Positions 22,303 to 33,485 of a stretch of 64,000 nt of DNA are shown piece after piece. The stretch is taken from assembly GCA_033980235.1 (NCBI GenBank), contig CM067079.1, forward strand, positions 27,733,562 to 27,797,561. Direction: 5' to 3'. Numbering within the stretch: the first letter of the stretch is position 1; each line of letters opens with the position of its first letter. The DNA is from Diadema setosum (lineage: Eukaryota; Echinodermata; Echinoidea; Diadematoida; Diadematidae). Position numbers and translations under genes: made by a program. Below the pieces are notes generated by a model. The model worked only from the letters and a program-made list of their open reading frames with translations, was not told the origin of the DNA and did no database searches.

Positions 22303-22743
22303 AGGAACCAAAACCCGAAGAGAAATGCGGATTGAGTGGAAGCAGCAACATTAGTAGAACACATCAATAAAAGTTTGAGGAAAATCGCACAATCGATGCA
22401 ACAGTTATGAATTTCTTAAAGTTTTGGTGTTGGAACCGCTGGATGAGGAGACTACTAGAAGTTATGATGTCATGTGTGGACAACGATCAAAAGAAAATAT
22501 AAAGGGAATTCCACTTTTCTAGCATAATGAAAGAGCACTTGACTAACCGCTTTCAGAAAGCAGGAGGAATAATTGCTACCCTTAACAATGTCAGTATCAA
22601 ACTGATGGAACATGTAATCTTCATGAAAAATGAATTTTTGTGGAATTCCCTTGATATTTTCTTTACATTATCTTTCACTGATGTGTTCTACTAATGTTGC
22701 GGCTTTCACTCAATCCACATTTCTCTTCGGTTTTTGGTTTCCG
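22303..22743. mobile_element. TTAA-type hairpin element, family 2, variant ends
   Basis: Ends AGGAACCAAAACCCGAAGAG and CTTCGGTTTTTGGTTTCC, flanked by TTAA on both sides (22299-22302, 22744-22747). The interior shares GTAGAACACATCA and AGTTTGAGGAAAATCG with the other two copies, while the terminal repeat differs. Confidence 0.8.
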
Positions 22744-23387
22744 TTAAAAGCTTCGTATATTCTTTCTACGTACAGCTAGGAGCAATGGAACTGAACTGTG
22801 ACCTTATTCACCTCTGCGTTTTAGTATTGATCGTGTAATAAAAAAAAAGTCGGTTTCAGCTGACTGCTACTGGGAGAAAAGAATGTACAAGACGAACAAT
22901 TTGAGGTATGGCTCTGCCGATTGAGAAAACTGAAAAGAAAATATAACTAAATTTTCGATTTAGACAGAAAGCATATTTGCAGTGATGACAAACGTATAGA
23001 TCAATGAGTGAAGGAAACTATTGCTCTAGCTTCTTACCATGTGCACCTGAACAATAAGTGCGAGATAATGATCCAGTATTGTTGGCATGAGTCGTTCAAT
23101 TATTTACTGCGCTCCCTCCTTTACAAATTATTGCACTATGTAATGTACCACGAAGAGTTCAAGGTGACAGTAGCTGAACAAATTTTGATATGCGACTGAA
23201 CAAGTCTATCCCGGCGATACCGTTATTTGAAGCTATACGTACTGGGATGGGGAGGGGGCGACAAACGTATACATTTATGAATGTTTTTACCCCCTCCTGA
23301 TCCCTCCCTTGTCCCGTATTCAACCCTCTACGTGCCATATCATTAATGCTCTGTACAAATGAATATGTTTGAAATTTTTTGTGCGTA

Positions 23388-23411
23388 TTTGACATGACAT
23401 GACATGACATT
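23388..23411. repeat. (ACATG)n short tandem repeat
   Basis: The word TGACA repeated four times, directly next to an inverted-repeat element. Confidence 0.8.
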
Positions 23412-23413
23412 AG

Positions 23414-23619
23414 ATTTGCTCCTGCGACAATGCTCCCATATGAAATATCTGCACGCTATAACCCGATTATAAATCCTACCCAACAAAACACATAAACCCA
23501 TAGCCCTAATCCTAATTCTCACATCAAACTAAACCTAAAACTCTATTATCACAAGCCTAACTCTAACTCCAAGTCATAATTGGAGAAAGTTAGACCGGAA
23601 CATTGTCGCAGGAGCAAAT
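23414..23619. mobile_element. Short MITE-like element with 19-bp inverted repeats
   Basis: Perfect terminal inverted repeats ATTTGCTCCTGCGACAATG and CATTGTCGCAGGAGCAAAT enclose about 170 bp of CCTAA-rich DNA. A related but degraded stretch (TTTAGG-rich) occurs near 16.65-16.85 kb in gene A intron 2. Confidence 0.75.
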
Positions 23620-25110
23620 GTCGTGACACCAAAAGGACTTACGATACATACCCGACACGTGTATCTAAAAATATGCCACAGTTTGTGTCTTCTTCAGCGG
23701 CTCGTTGGTGGATTGAAGCATGTCCTTCGTCTCAAAACCGGGCCTCTGTCCCATCAACAAAGCAGCGAATCCGGGGAATGGGCCAACAACCTCCTCAAGT
23801 TCTTGATTCTCAAATTAATTCGTAGAAGAAAGAGAGTTGGGGATTGGTTCACAACTATTTGCTGAAGAGCGCGTCAGGGGGAGTTACAAAGTGGAGTAGC
23901 TGTCGTGTTATATAGTACGTTCTACCAGGACTTCCATATACTTGAGTACTCCGGAACTTAACAACCGGTGCACGACCCCCCTACTCATGGCCGCCGACGG
24001 CACATAAGTGATCAATGAGGGAACAGATCTCCACGTTTATGCCCATACTATACACACGAGGAAGTATTTATGTAGTCATGGAGCTACTAAATTTAGCTCG
24101 ATCCATGATGTAGTCAATAGAGTGTGCATTTTGTAAAGACAGACGAACGTCACTTAGTGCCAGGAACATTACTGGATCGCCGGTGCGCGCGTCATTCCTG
24201 CGTGTTTCTCTTTTGTGTTTATGTGCGTTCTGGCTGTGGTTATGTTTATGGGTCGAATTCTTTTGTCTCCATTTTTAAATAGTTTTTGTCTCCATTTTTA
24301 GATATTTTTTGTCGCCTTTTAACACTATTTTTAGCGACACAACACACACCCATCCATTCATGAACGCCCATCGGCGCTTTGATGCCGTTCTTGGTAATTC
24401 ATAACAAAAAATGATCATTATTTACGTCATTGGGTTGCCATTTTTAACTCTAAGATGTCGCGTCGCAGGGGTAAGGAATGTCGTCGCGAAGGGGTAGTTC
24501 AGTATTATGCTGTTCTCAATTGGTAAGGAACTTCCACTTTTGTTCGGTAGAGGCCATTACTGGAGTTCATAGGAAGTTTTGCCTCTCGAACATCGCATTA
24601 CATTTCTATTGTTATTTACCCACCAACAGGGCCGGAGGTGGCAATACATCTACTCATCTAGCTGTGCGATATGAAACGTAATTAAAGTGAAACTTAAAAA
24701 AAAAAAGAAACCTCAAGTGAATCCAAAATGTTACGATCGAATACTATAATTGTAATAATAACACTACGATTATCATAACTATTATTGTCATGAGGCTCTA
24801 ATCACATAAATCTCGTGATAACAACTACATGACTGTGTGCCTGAATTCATGTCATGGCTAATGGGTTACGTTCATGCACGTTGACATTAACATAAGGAGA
24901 TATGGAGATTGCGTTGGTATTATTTACAAGGTTGACGGATCGCTGACTATATTACTCTATGGTTGCCAGCAAGCACGGGTATTGCAGTTGAATGTCATTC
25001 ACCCGTTATATCCTGCATGTGTGTCAAACAGATCACTTTGCTGTTGTGGCTACGGGGGCGTCACTGACATTTGAATATTTGCGCTTTTATCGCAATGATA
25101 TCATTAATAT
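23620..25110. other. Unannotated intergenic stretch
   Basis: No supported gene. Short frames lack motifs and splice context. Confidence 0.4.
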
Positions 25111-27007
25111 TCAACTTATAACTTTTAAAAGATAAATAGATAAAAGTACTTTGCAAGTTAATTTTCGCGCGGGAAGCAGTCCGTTTATTATGGTTGAGGC
25201 AGATAAAGCCCCAGTACATGATGGTTGAAGGCAAAATCTGGTCAACCCAAATAACAAACTTTTAAAGATGACAAAGAATGTTATTGCAGAATCTCTTTGC
25301 GATATTATCAACAAATCCCTGTCTACGGGAGTTGTTCCACGTGAATGGAAAAAGGTTCGGGTAGTACCGATATTCAAAGCAGGAGATATTTCTTCGTTGA
25401 ATAACTACCGCCCCATCTCAATCTTACCAACAGTGAGTAAAATTATCGAAAGGGCCGTACATCAACAACTGAGCGAATTCATGAATGCGAATGATTTACT
25501 ACACCCTAATCAATCTGGTTTTAGACCATTTCATTCCACATCAACTGCTCTTGCAAAACTTGTGAATCAGTGGTCTTTGAATATAGATAATAATCAAATT
25601 TCTGGAGTTGCCTTCATAGATCTTCGGAAGGCATTTGACACTGTAGATCATGACCTACTTTTACATAAATTAAAGTGTATAGGGTGTAGTAAGACGACTG
25701 TAGATTGGTTTAGATCCTATTTAAGTGACAGACAGCAAGTGACGCAATTCAAAGGAGCCAGGTCCCACCCTTCAACTATTAAATTGGGTGTACCTCAAGG
25801 GTCAATTCTTGGTCCCCTTTTATTTTCAATATATGTCAACAGTCTACCCGAGTGTACTTCAGAAGGTGTTATAGATAATATGTACGCTGACGATACGACC
25901 CTCACTGTCAGTGCTAATGACGCAACAGTTTTAGAAGAAAAGATAACTGTTGCACTAAATAAAGTAATGGGGTGGATTAAGAAAAATCGGCTCGTCCTTA
26001 ACACTGACAAAACTTCTGTCATGATTATCGGCTCCCGTGCTAATCTCGGGAAAATTGAAAATTTCAGTATTTCATTAGATGGTAGTCGGATTAAAACATT
26101 TCAGTTCACTAAATGTTTAGGTGTTTTAATAGATGAAGAACTGAAATGGTCTAAACAAATCGAAAATGTATGTAAACGTACCCAAAAAAGTGTCTGCATG
26201 ATAAAGAGAGCGAAGGCCTTTTTGCCCCAACAATCCCTAAAGTTACTTTATAATAGTCTAGTGTTACCACAATTTGATTACTGTTCTGTTGTTTGGTCAA
26301 ACAGATTTCAATACCATACAACTAAGCTAGAAAAAATTCAAAAGAGGGCAGCAAGAATAATTTTGGACAAAACATATGACACACCGTCGGCTGATTTATT
26401 CAAAAGTCTTAAATGGATGACACTAGACAAACGTTTTGATTTCAGCCGCGTTGTGATGATATATAAATGCGTCCATAACTTAGCACCTTCGTACCTTCAG
26501 GTGCACTTAGTTAAGCCTAGTGATGTACATGAACATCATACAAGGCTAATAGACAGTGGAAATCTATGTGTGCCAAGATTTCGCTCTGATTGTCACAAGT
26601 GCAGCCCAATCGTATCCTCTGTACTTGAATGGAACAGGCTAGATCATTCAATTAGATCAGCTTCTTCCATATATTCATTTAAGAGATTGTTTAAGCAAAG
26701 TTGCTATTTGTAAGTAACACACGAAATTCATTCTGGGCTTTATCATTCCTGTATAATAGCGTTTTTCATTGTTATTTCGGCATTCTGGTGAACTCTTGCT
26801 GTGGCATGTACTTTTTATGTTACTTTGCAATGTACAATATGCTGGTATGTCACCCTACACTGTATTATGTCATCTTCTGTATATACGTTTTGCTATTTAA
26901 TGTACATATGTTCATCAATATTATTCAGGTCTCCATGGAAGACCACTATTTATTGGTGAATGGACTACCCTGACAAAAGATTAGAAATAAATAAATAAAT
27001 AAATAAA
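25110..27007 (+). mobile_element. 5'-truncated LINE with intact reverse-transcriptase frame
   Basis: Plus-strand non-LTR element lacking its endonuclease. A degraded lead-in (GCAGATAAAGCCCCAGTACA, the KAPxxDG motif before the RT) runs into a long RT frame. A 260-bp 3' UTR and an (AAAT)n tail at 26985-27007 follow. The 5' limit is approximate. Confidence 0.85.
25268..26713 (+). CDS. LINE reverse transcriptase, 481 codons, 5'-truncated
   Basis: RNA-dependent DNA polymerase of a CR1/L2/Jockey-like element. Motifs in order: VVPIFKAGD and NYRPISILP (32-54), GFRPFHSTSTAL (84-95), FIDLRKAFDTVDH (116-128, catalytic Asp), GVPQGSILGPLLF (174-186), MYADDTTL (205-212, catalytic Asp pair), TKCLGVLID, then LPQFDYCSVVWS, IQKRAARII and SFKRLFKQ at the C-terminus. 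All catalytic residues are present and there is no stop in 481 codons. The Met used is only the first in-frame one; an in-frame stop about 40 nt upstream cuts off the native N-terminal part, so the element cannot move by itself. Confidence 0.88.
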   Translation: MTKNVIAESLCDIINKSLSTGVVPREWKKVRVVPIFKAGDISSLNNYRPISILPTVSKIIERAVHQQLSEFMNANDLLHPNQSGFRPFHSTSTALAKLVNQWSLNIDNNQISGVAFIDLRKAFDTVDHDLLLHKLKCIGCSKTTVDWFRSYLSDRQQVTQFKGARSHPSTIKLGVPQGSILGPLLFSIYVNSLPECTSEGVIDNMYADDTTLTVSANDATVLEEKITVALNKVMGWIKKNRLVLNTDKTSVMIIGSRANLGKIENFSISLDGSRIKTFQFTKCLGVLIDEELKWSKQIENVCKRTQKSVCMIKRAKAFLPQQSLKLLYNSLVLPQFDYCSVVWSNRFQYHTTKLEKIQKRAARIILDKTYDTPSADLFKSLKWMTLDKRFDFSRVVMIYKCVHNLAPSYLQVHLVKPSDVHEHHTRLIDSGNLCVPRFRSDCHKCSPIVSSVLEWNRLDHSIRSASSIYSFKRLFKQSCYL

Positions 27008-27359
27008 AACAATGTGTTTAATATTGCATGCCTGCGTAGTGAATATTGATGTATTGCCACCTCCCTGTTGATGTGTAAAATAACAAAAGAAATGCGATCT
27101 GATGTTCGATGGGCATAATTTTCTGCATAATCTTCGATATAGGCCACTAGCTCACCAAGAAAATTCTTTACCGTTTGAGAGCAGCAACCACTCCACTGTC
27201 CCACTTTGGTGCAACAAGTACATTGTAATTGCATTTCTTACAACGCGACATGCGAGTTTGAAATGGCAACACAAGGACGTAAATGGTAATCATGAATTGC
27301 CGAAAACGACATAAAAGTTCCGATCGTTTTTCACGATTGAGTTGGTATGTGTTGTGTTG

Positions 27360-27410
27360 TTGTTGTTGTTGTTTTAAAGAAAGAAAGAAGAGAGAAAGAG
27401 AAATGGGGCC
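27360..27410. repeat. (TTG)n and purine-rich low-complexity tract
   Basis: A TTG triplet run followed by AGAAAGAAAG-type DNA. Confidence 0.7.
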
Positions 27411-27505
27411 CTATACAAATAATTTGCCCCAGACAGCACTTCTATAACATAAAACAAACTTTATAAATCTTAGAGAGATATAAACAAGAATATCAAATAT
27501 ACCAA

Positions 27506-27595
27506 GTCTCCACGAGGGAGCTCATATCGTCTCCGCGAGGGAGCTCATATTGTCTCCACAAAGGAGCTCATTAAGTCTCCACGAGGGAGCTCATA
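27506..27595. repeat. 23-bp tandem repeat, four copies
   Basis: GTCTCCACGAGGGAGCTCAT-type units start at 27506, 27529, 27552 and 27575, with one to three differences each. Confidence 0.85.
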
Positions 27596-28219
27596 ATAAT
27601 TCAGATATTGATGAATACCTCATATTCTTCAAACAAACTCAAATAACTACACAATACACGCGCGCGTGTACCGCACACTAACTCACCCACGTGCACACAC
27701 TCAAACACATACACACATACACCTCCAACCACGCACACACATACTAATATCAGGGGTCAACCCAAAGTAATATACAGTATCTAAATAAAGCACACACATA
27801 ATGATATGATTTACAGAATAGATAAGATTACTATAGCTGTATCATTATTTCGAGAGAAAGAAGAAAAGAAAAATATACAGTGTTTATATCATAGAGCTCT
27901 GAGCATCACAGCAATTATTCGGGAAAAATCCAGAGGCGTTGATACAGCAAAGTAGTTTTGCAGCGAAACAACGGAGAAATGTTGTACAAATATAATCGTG
28001 GTTTCAATGACGTATAAGTATACCTACGGGCTTCAAACCAATGTGTTGTGTTAAAACAAAAGAAAAAAGAAAATGGAGACAAAAAGTACAAACAAAAACC
28101 AAACCACATCCACAACGCAAACAAACACAACAGAGAGACAGTGCGCGCACCGCTCACTTAAACAACCGCATTTGCCTATTACTTAAGTCCAGATTCAGAA
28201 CTTTACTCATTATACCCCT
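27596..28219. other. Unannotated CA-rich stretch
   Basis: CACACA-rich from 27650 to 27750, otherwise no recognised feature. Confidence 0.4.
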
Positions 28220-28646
28220 ATTCCACAGATATGTTTTCTGATCGGTAACTCGTCGGAAGTAAAGCTTCTGGCCACCAGGTGTATCGGATTGCAGTCTGAT
28301 GAACCGACTTGAGTCTGTTCACTATCAGGTCAGTGTCTATGTCGCACGTGATCCTCATCGCCGGACGATCTTGCCTCATCGGATCGCGACCGTCCGACAT
28401 GTCTGACACTGACGTGATTGACCGACGTGACCGACATGTCTGACACTGACGTGACTGACCGACGTGACCGACATGTCTGACACTGACGTGACTGACCGAC
28501 GTGACCGACATGTCTGACACTGACGTGACTGTCGGGCAACACAAGTCGGATACATCAGGCTGCGATAAGATACACTTCGGATAGTGGCCAGAAGCAAATG
28601 ACTCTGCTTTCGACGAGTGACCGATCAGAAAATATTTCTGTGGAAT
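28220..28646. mobile_element. Inverted-repeat element carrying a 37-bp minisatellite
   Basis: Left end ATTCCACAGATAT, TTTTCTGATCGGT, ACTCGTCG; right end CGACGAGTGACCGATCAGAAAA, CTGTGGAAT, the imperfect reverse complement over about 40 bp. Subterminal CTTCTGGCCAC and GTGGCCAGAAG also pair. The middle (28395-28530) is a tandem repeat of period 37. Confidence 0.8.
28395..28530. repeat. 37-bp minisatellite
   Basis: About 3.6 copies of a unit beginning GACGTGACCGACATGTCTG and ending ACGTGACTGACC, with starts at 28424, 28461 and 28498. The period is not a multiple of three, so the overlapping open frames are repeat artefacts. Confidence 0.9.
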
Positions 28647-28938
28647 GAAGGAATTATTTATCGATACACTGGCATTCGCCCGCTTGTCCTGGCAAGTGAA
28701 ATGTCGATTGTGAATAATGAGGGTTAGATAAAGACAGAGAAATTATCCCGTAAAGCTAGCCAATCATGACCGTGTAGAATTTGCAGAATTAGGCCCTATA
28801 GCTGTTAAAATTAATGTGAAATTATTATTTATAATCTTCTTTTTTTCATTCTTAGTTTCGGACAGATGAAATAAAAAGTTAGGTCGGAGTCCTGGGCCCC
28901 GCCGATTTCAGAAAAAAAAAGTTGATAATATGATAGCA

Positions 28939-29036
28939 ACTCATTCTGGAATGGCAATTGTCATGGTAACGACAAGAATCTAGCTTCCTGATTGGCTGTT
29001 GCTATGGGAAGTTGCCATTCCAGCAAGAGTTGCCAC
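28939..29036. repeat. Short hairpin around 28.99 kb
   Basis: GCAACTCATTCTGGAATGGCAA is mirrored by TTGCCATTCCAGCAAGAGTTGC. The approximately 98-bp unit looks like a miniature inverted-repeat element. Confidence 0.6.
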
Positions 29037-29290
29037 GCATCCTAACATCTTTTCATTTAACGGCCGGTGCCCTGATGTAACACATATTCAAGCATATTGG
29101 ATATTTTGGGTTGATTGATGTGTTTTATTCATTTTACGTAGATAGTTCCGCCGTCGTACAGCTTGAAGCGTGACGTGCATTTTGCGCTTTTACGACGGGA
29201 GGGAAAAAAAAAGATTGTTTGACAGTCCCGATTCATGATTGCATTTTATACATTCAGCTCTTAAATCGTGGATCTAAATAGAATATCAAA

Positions 29291-29313
29291 TTTATATATA
29301 TATATATATATAT
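29291..29313. repeat. (TA)n microsatellite
   Basis: About eleven TA dinucleotides. Confidence 0.9.
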
Positions 29314-29490
29314 TTCATTGCTTGTTAAACTGTGTCTGGGCGTAAAATAACTCATAGAGTTAAGAACGGATTGGCATGAAACGTGCAGGAAAAGTTGATA
29401 ATGACCGAAGGAACAGGTGATTGAATTTTGGTAGTGATCCGGGAATTTCTATGGATTTTTGAAAAATTTATTCATCTTTTGGCGTAAACC

Positions 29491-29859
29491 AGGGTGGTCC
29501 ACAACGTGAAATTTGAGCATGTTGCAAGCTCAGAATCTGAGAATATTGCAGAAATTGTATGTGTGTGTGGAGCGCACATTACGAGCACGTTAAGCAAGCA
29601 ATATTTCTCAGTTTATCTCTCCTTGTGCTGCTTACATTCAATGTACTCTCTCTCGCATGTTTTGCACACAAATATCTAAGTACAAATGCACCAGCTAATT
29701 TGACGTTTCTTATGTTTTGCACATGTTTGAATACATTTTATTTTGAGCTTGTTGCAAATTCTTGAGGATGTTGCACAACATGTTGCTGGCTTTTGAGGAT
29801 GCTGCACAAGATTTGAGCATGTTGCAGCGACATGCTGAAACCCCTACGTGGACCACCCT
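29491..29859. mobile_element. MITE-like element with AGGGTGGTCCAC ends
   Basis: AGGGTGGTCCACAACGTG at the left pairs with CTACGTGGACCACCCT at the right. The interior repeats GAGCATGTTGCA and GAGGATGTTGCACA several times in one direction near both ends. Confidence 0.65.
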
Positions 29860-30463
29860 CTCTAAGGTGCATGATCGAACTTGAGACTCCGCATAGCTGC
29901 GCGCATCTGGAAGCTGATGTGTTAACGAAGGCGTCTATACTATAGTACTTGGAAATTTAGCAATTTTCAGTGTGTATTTTTGGAAATAAGCTGCTTGACG
30001 GAGGTCTGCGCTTACCCAAGTGCTTTTATGGGTTTTTCTTTTTTCCTTCTTCTTTGAAGTACATGTATTATTAATTGCAGGACTGGAACTGTTTCCTGTG
30101 ATGCCTATTGTGATGCACAATACTTCTTTTGCACGATAACAATCGGGAGTGAATCATGGGAGTGTTTGGGATACACCCTGCATACACAATCGACTCCTGC
30201 GTAAATGTATAGTGGTTGATGACTTCATTGGCTGAACGATGGTTGCGGTATGATGCACATAGCGTGATAGGCCTACACGCTACGCTGGTTTCACATGGCC
30301 TGGAACGAACCCTCGATGAGATGGTGTTTGCAAGGTGGTCTCACACGGTCTAAAGGTATGCAGACACGCTATATACTTATATCATACTGCATTTTGTACC
30401 ATATACCGTACGTCATATTTTATAAAGAGTCGCCAACAGCAGTTAGTATGGTACCAATGTTAA

Positions 30464-31080
30464 AGGGATGGTATAGTATTGGGGAAGATGAGAATTGAGG
30501 TTTTAACTTATTGCGAGATTCATATAACTATAACATGACTATAAGATTTAAAGATATCAACTTTATTTTCATTTCCATTAAATAAACAGGAGAAATTATA
30601 TATAGAATGCATAAACAAAACAAATTTGTAGTAATTTAAAAAAAAAAAACCTACATTAACAAAATACATGTGATGATGAGTAACAACATAATTGCATTTA
30701 TAAGGTATATACATATGCATATTACACGGATGGGAATGGAAATGGAGGGTCTCACTAAGAAACCACTTATGAAATGTTACAGTGCATATACCATTTTAAG
30801 AGGAAATCAAAGGTTATTTGGTGAAAATCAGTTTTAAATGGCTGAGATATAAAAAAGTGAAACAAACTGCTCCTAGTAAAAGGTGATAGTCCTATCATAC
30901 CTTTTATTGGTATTGCTTTGTTTTGGATATATACCTCAGCAATTTCAAAACCAATTTTCATCAAATACACGTTGAATTCCTCTTGGAATTACATGCTCTT
31001 ACATATTTCATAGGAGGTTTCTTTAAAAAAAAAAAAAAGTTAGAAACCTGCAGCCAGGTCTCAACCAAAACACGTACAAT
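30464..31080. mobile_element. TTAA hairpin element, family 1, expanded copy
   Basis: Left end AGGGATGGTATAGTATTGG next to TTAA (30460-30463). The centre has the typical mirrored ATATCTCAGC segments, and the right end is degraded at GTCTCAACCAAAAC. About 220 bp longer than the other copies because of an AT-rich segment at about 30520-30740. Confidence 0.65.
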
Positions 31081-31251
31081 GCTAATAAACGCATAGCTGC
31101 CGGGGAACGGGCTCTGTATACACTATACTAAAATGTACTATCCAACGTGTTTTAAGTTGACTTTTATAAACAAAACAAAAAAACAAACAAAAAGAATGGT
31201 TGAAGTTCCATAAGGAATGGACACACCATTAGGAAGGAATGGACACCCATT

Positions 31252-31616
31252 ATGGGCGGCGAGTTGGCTCGGTGAGTTGGCTCAGTCGGTAGTGCATCTG
31301 CCTCACGATCCTAAGGGCCTGGGTTCGAGCCCGAGTCTGGACTGAGCAATGTTGTGTGTAAGCATACCGTCCCCTCTAGTAAGAGGCAAAACACTCTGTC
31401 CCTCGGATAGGACATAAAATGGAGGTCCCGTTTCACAACTCATACACGTAAAAGATCCCGCTTCATTCATTCATCGCAAAGAGCAGGGGTGAAGTGGTCC
31501 CATCTCACATCCAACTGGACCCCAATGGAAGACCCGCTTAACGAAGCTGAATATGGGCTATCCAGCCATCTTCTCAGATGGAAATGTACAAACAAACAAA
31601 CAAACAAACAAAGAAA
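31252..31616 (+). mobile_element. tRNA-derived SINE, full length
   Basis: The head contains RNA polymerase III box A (TGGCTCAGTCGG, 31278-31289) and box B (GGTTCGAGCCC, 31322-31332). The tRNA-unrelated body runs through CGTCCCCTCTAGTAAGAGGC and CATCCAACTGGACCCC, ending GAATATGGGCTATCCAGCC and an (ACAA)n tail. The box A region is partly duplicated (GAGTTGGCTCGGTGAGTTGG). It has two other copies in this window. Confidence 0.88.
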
Positions 31617-32096
31617 CACCAGTGGATATTATGGACGTTTATGATCGATGTTTTCACAAAAGTGACATCGATCACAATCGGATATACAAGATGAGAGTAG
31701 GTGACTTATCTCCAAAGATGATAGAGCGCCGCTATGTAAGCGGCGATCTCACCATCTCCCGGTCATATAATGTCTGATTACAATTTTTTACTAGATTTCA
31801 ATGTTTCAAGTGGAATATGAAAGCAGGAATGACATCCTCGGCATCAAGTTATTTTCGAGTTGTCGGAACTACACCTACGGTATGTATGTGTGCGTGTGCG
31901 TGTTGGGGGTGGCCCGGGCTATCGTTCCTCAACTATCAATATCAAACATATTTATAACACCGACCAAGGAGGTGATACTCATACCTCCTTGCACCAACCA
32001 GTGGGAAGACTGTAGGACGGAGACATCATCGTTTCGTCTAATTTGCATACATGATATGACGATTGTCACTGATATTAGGGGGGGGGGGGTGTTGTG

Positions 32097-32137
<41 letters not shown>

Positions 32138-32965
32138 TTGTGTGTTTTCGAAAACATAACACTTTATAACTACAGTGTATATGACTTTGTTTCATGTCAG
32201 ATTTTGACAACTGAACAACCTTTATACATGTATTTGCTTCGATCTTATCTAGTTTCAGTCACCTGGATAAGGGAGCAGTGTTCTGCCGCAGCTTTATAAT
32301 TAAAGAATAATACGGAAATAACCCCCCCCCCCCAAAAAAAAAAAAAATAAAAAAAATAGGCCTTATGGCTTTCCTTATTACTAACTAGCTAATATGCCGA
32401 TATTGACAGGTCATTACATACCGAAATCCATCAGTGAACCAGGTTCGCGCGCAAAAGCGGAAGTTTTGATAAACACTACTCTTGACGTCGTTTAAAAACA
32501 CGATGATCTAAATGCACGATATTTCTGGAGTAGTTTCCTGGAATTCGAATACATTGTAGTTCTATAGGTAGAGGAACGTCACCATTATCACAACCTATCG
32601 TGACGTAAATGTCAGCATTGAAAAAAAAAAGAAAGAAAAGAAAAAGAATTCCGAAATTACGTTGGGCAGCCAGTTAAATATAGAGAACCTTGACTCGTTT
32701 TGCAGGAAGGACGTAAGTCTCCGATCAGGTCCGGTGGAAATAAAAGACAACACAAATGAAAATAGACCTCATATACCCGGAGAAACGAAAAAGGGGGGGG
32801 GGGGAGAGAAAGGAAGAGACTCTGAGAAAAAGGTTGTGTGTAAAATAAACTAACTTTAAAGGACAATTTCGTAGCGTTTTTGAAATTGGCCTTAACGGTT
32901 AGGGCAAAATCAGACAAGCAGTATAGTAATGGATTCATCAAAACTAATAATGAAAGCTATGGAAT
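31617..32965. other. Unannotated stretch with simple repeats
   Basis: No gene supported. It holds a small stem (GCGCCGCTATGTAAGCGGCG, 31727-31746), a (GT)n tract and C/A homopolymers. Confidence 0.4.
32080..32148. repeat. G-run followed by (GT)n microsatellite
   Basis: Ten G then about thirty GT dinucleotides with two GTTT interruptions. Confidence 0.9.
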
Positions 32966-32969
32966 GTTA

Positions 32970-33352
32970 AAGGGATAGTGCAGTATTGGTGGAGAGGAGA
33001 ATTGGGCTTTAAACTTTTTGCGAGATACCAAGAAAGCACTTACGATATAGTACAGAGCATACCATTTTAAGGGGAATTCAAAATTTATTTGATGAAAATC
33101 GGGTTTGGAATGACTGCAACATCCAAATACAAAGTAAAACAAAGCGATCGTAATAAAGTGTGGGTCCCACACTTTATTAGAATCGCTCTTTTTTGGATAT
33201 CTCAGCCATTTGAAAACCAATTTTCATCAAATAAACATTGAATTCGTCATAGAATTACATGCTCTTTCATATTTCATAAGAGGTTTCTCATTATCTCACC
33301 AAAAAATGTGAGAAACCTGAAATTAGGTCTCAACCAAAACTATACTATCCCT
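32970..33352. mobile_element. TTAA hairpin element, family 1, intact ends
   Basis: Ends AGGGATAGTGCAGT and ACTATACTATCCCT, flanked by TTAA on both sides (32966-32969, 33353-33356). The centre of the hairpin is AAGTGTGGGTCCCACACTT, a near-perfect palindrome at about 33160. Confidence 0.85.
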
Positions 33353-33485
33353 TTAAAATGAGTGATTTAAGTACTCAGTAGCATACAATAATTTATACAA
33401 ATGAAATGAAATAAATAAATTAAAAAATAAAAAAAAATAAACATAAAAAAAAAAACAAATAAATTCACCCAGATGTTTGCACACT

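Noticed and set aside
28395..28530. CRISPR-like repeat array
   Set aside because: Units are contiguous with no unique spacers and the context is eukaryotic. The same applies to the arrays at 27506, 46150 and 49047.
28218..28597. Overlapping frames reading SVSDMSVTSVSHVSVRH in three registers
   Set aside because: The 37-bp tandem repeat shifts frame every copy, so the same peptide text appears in all registers.
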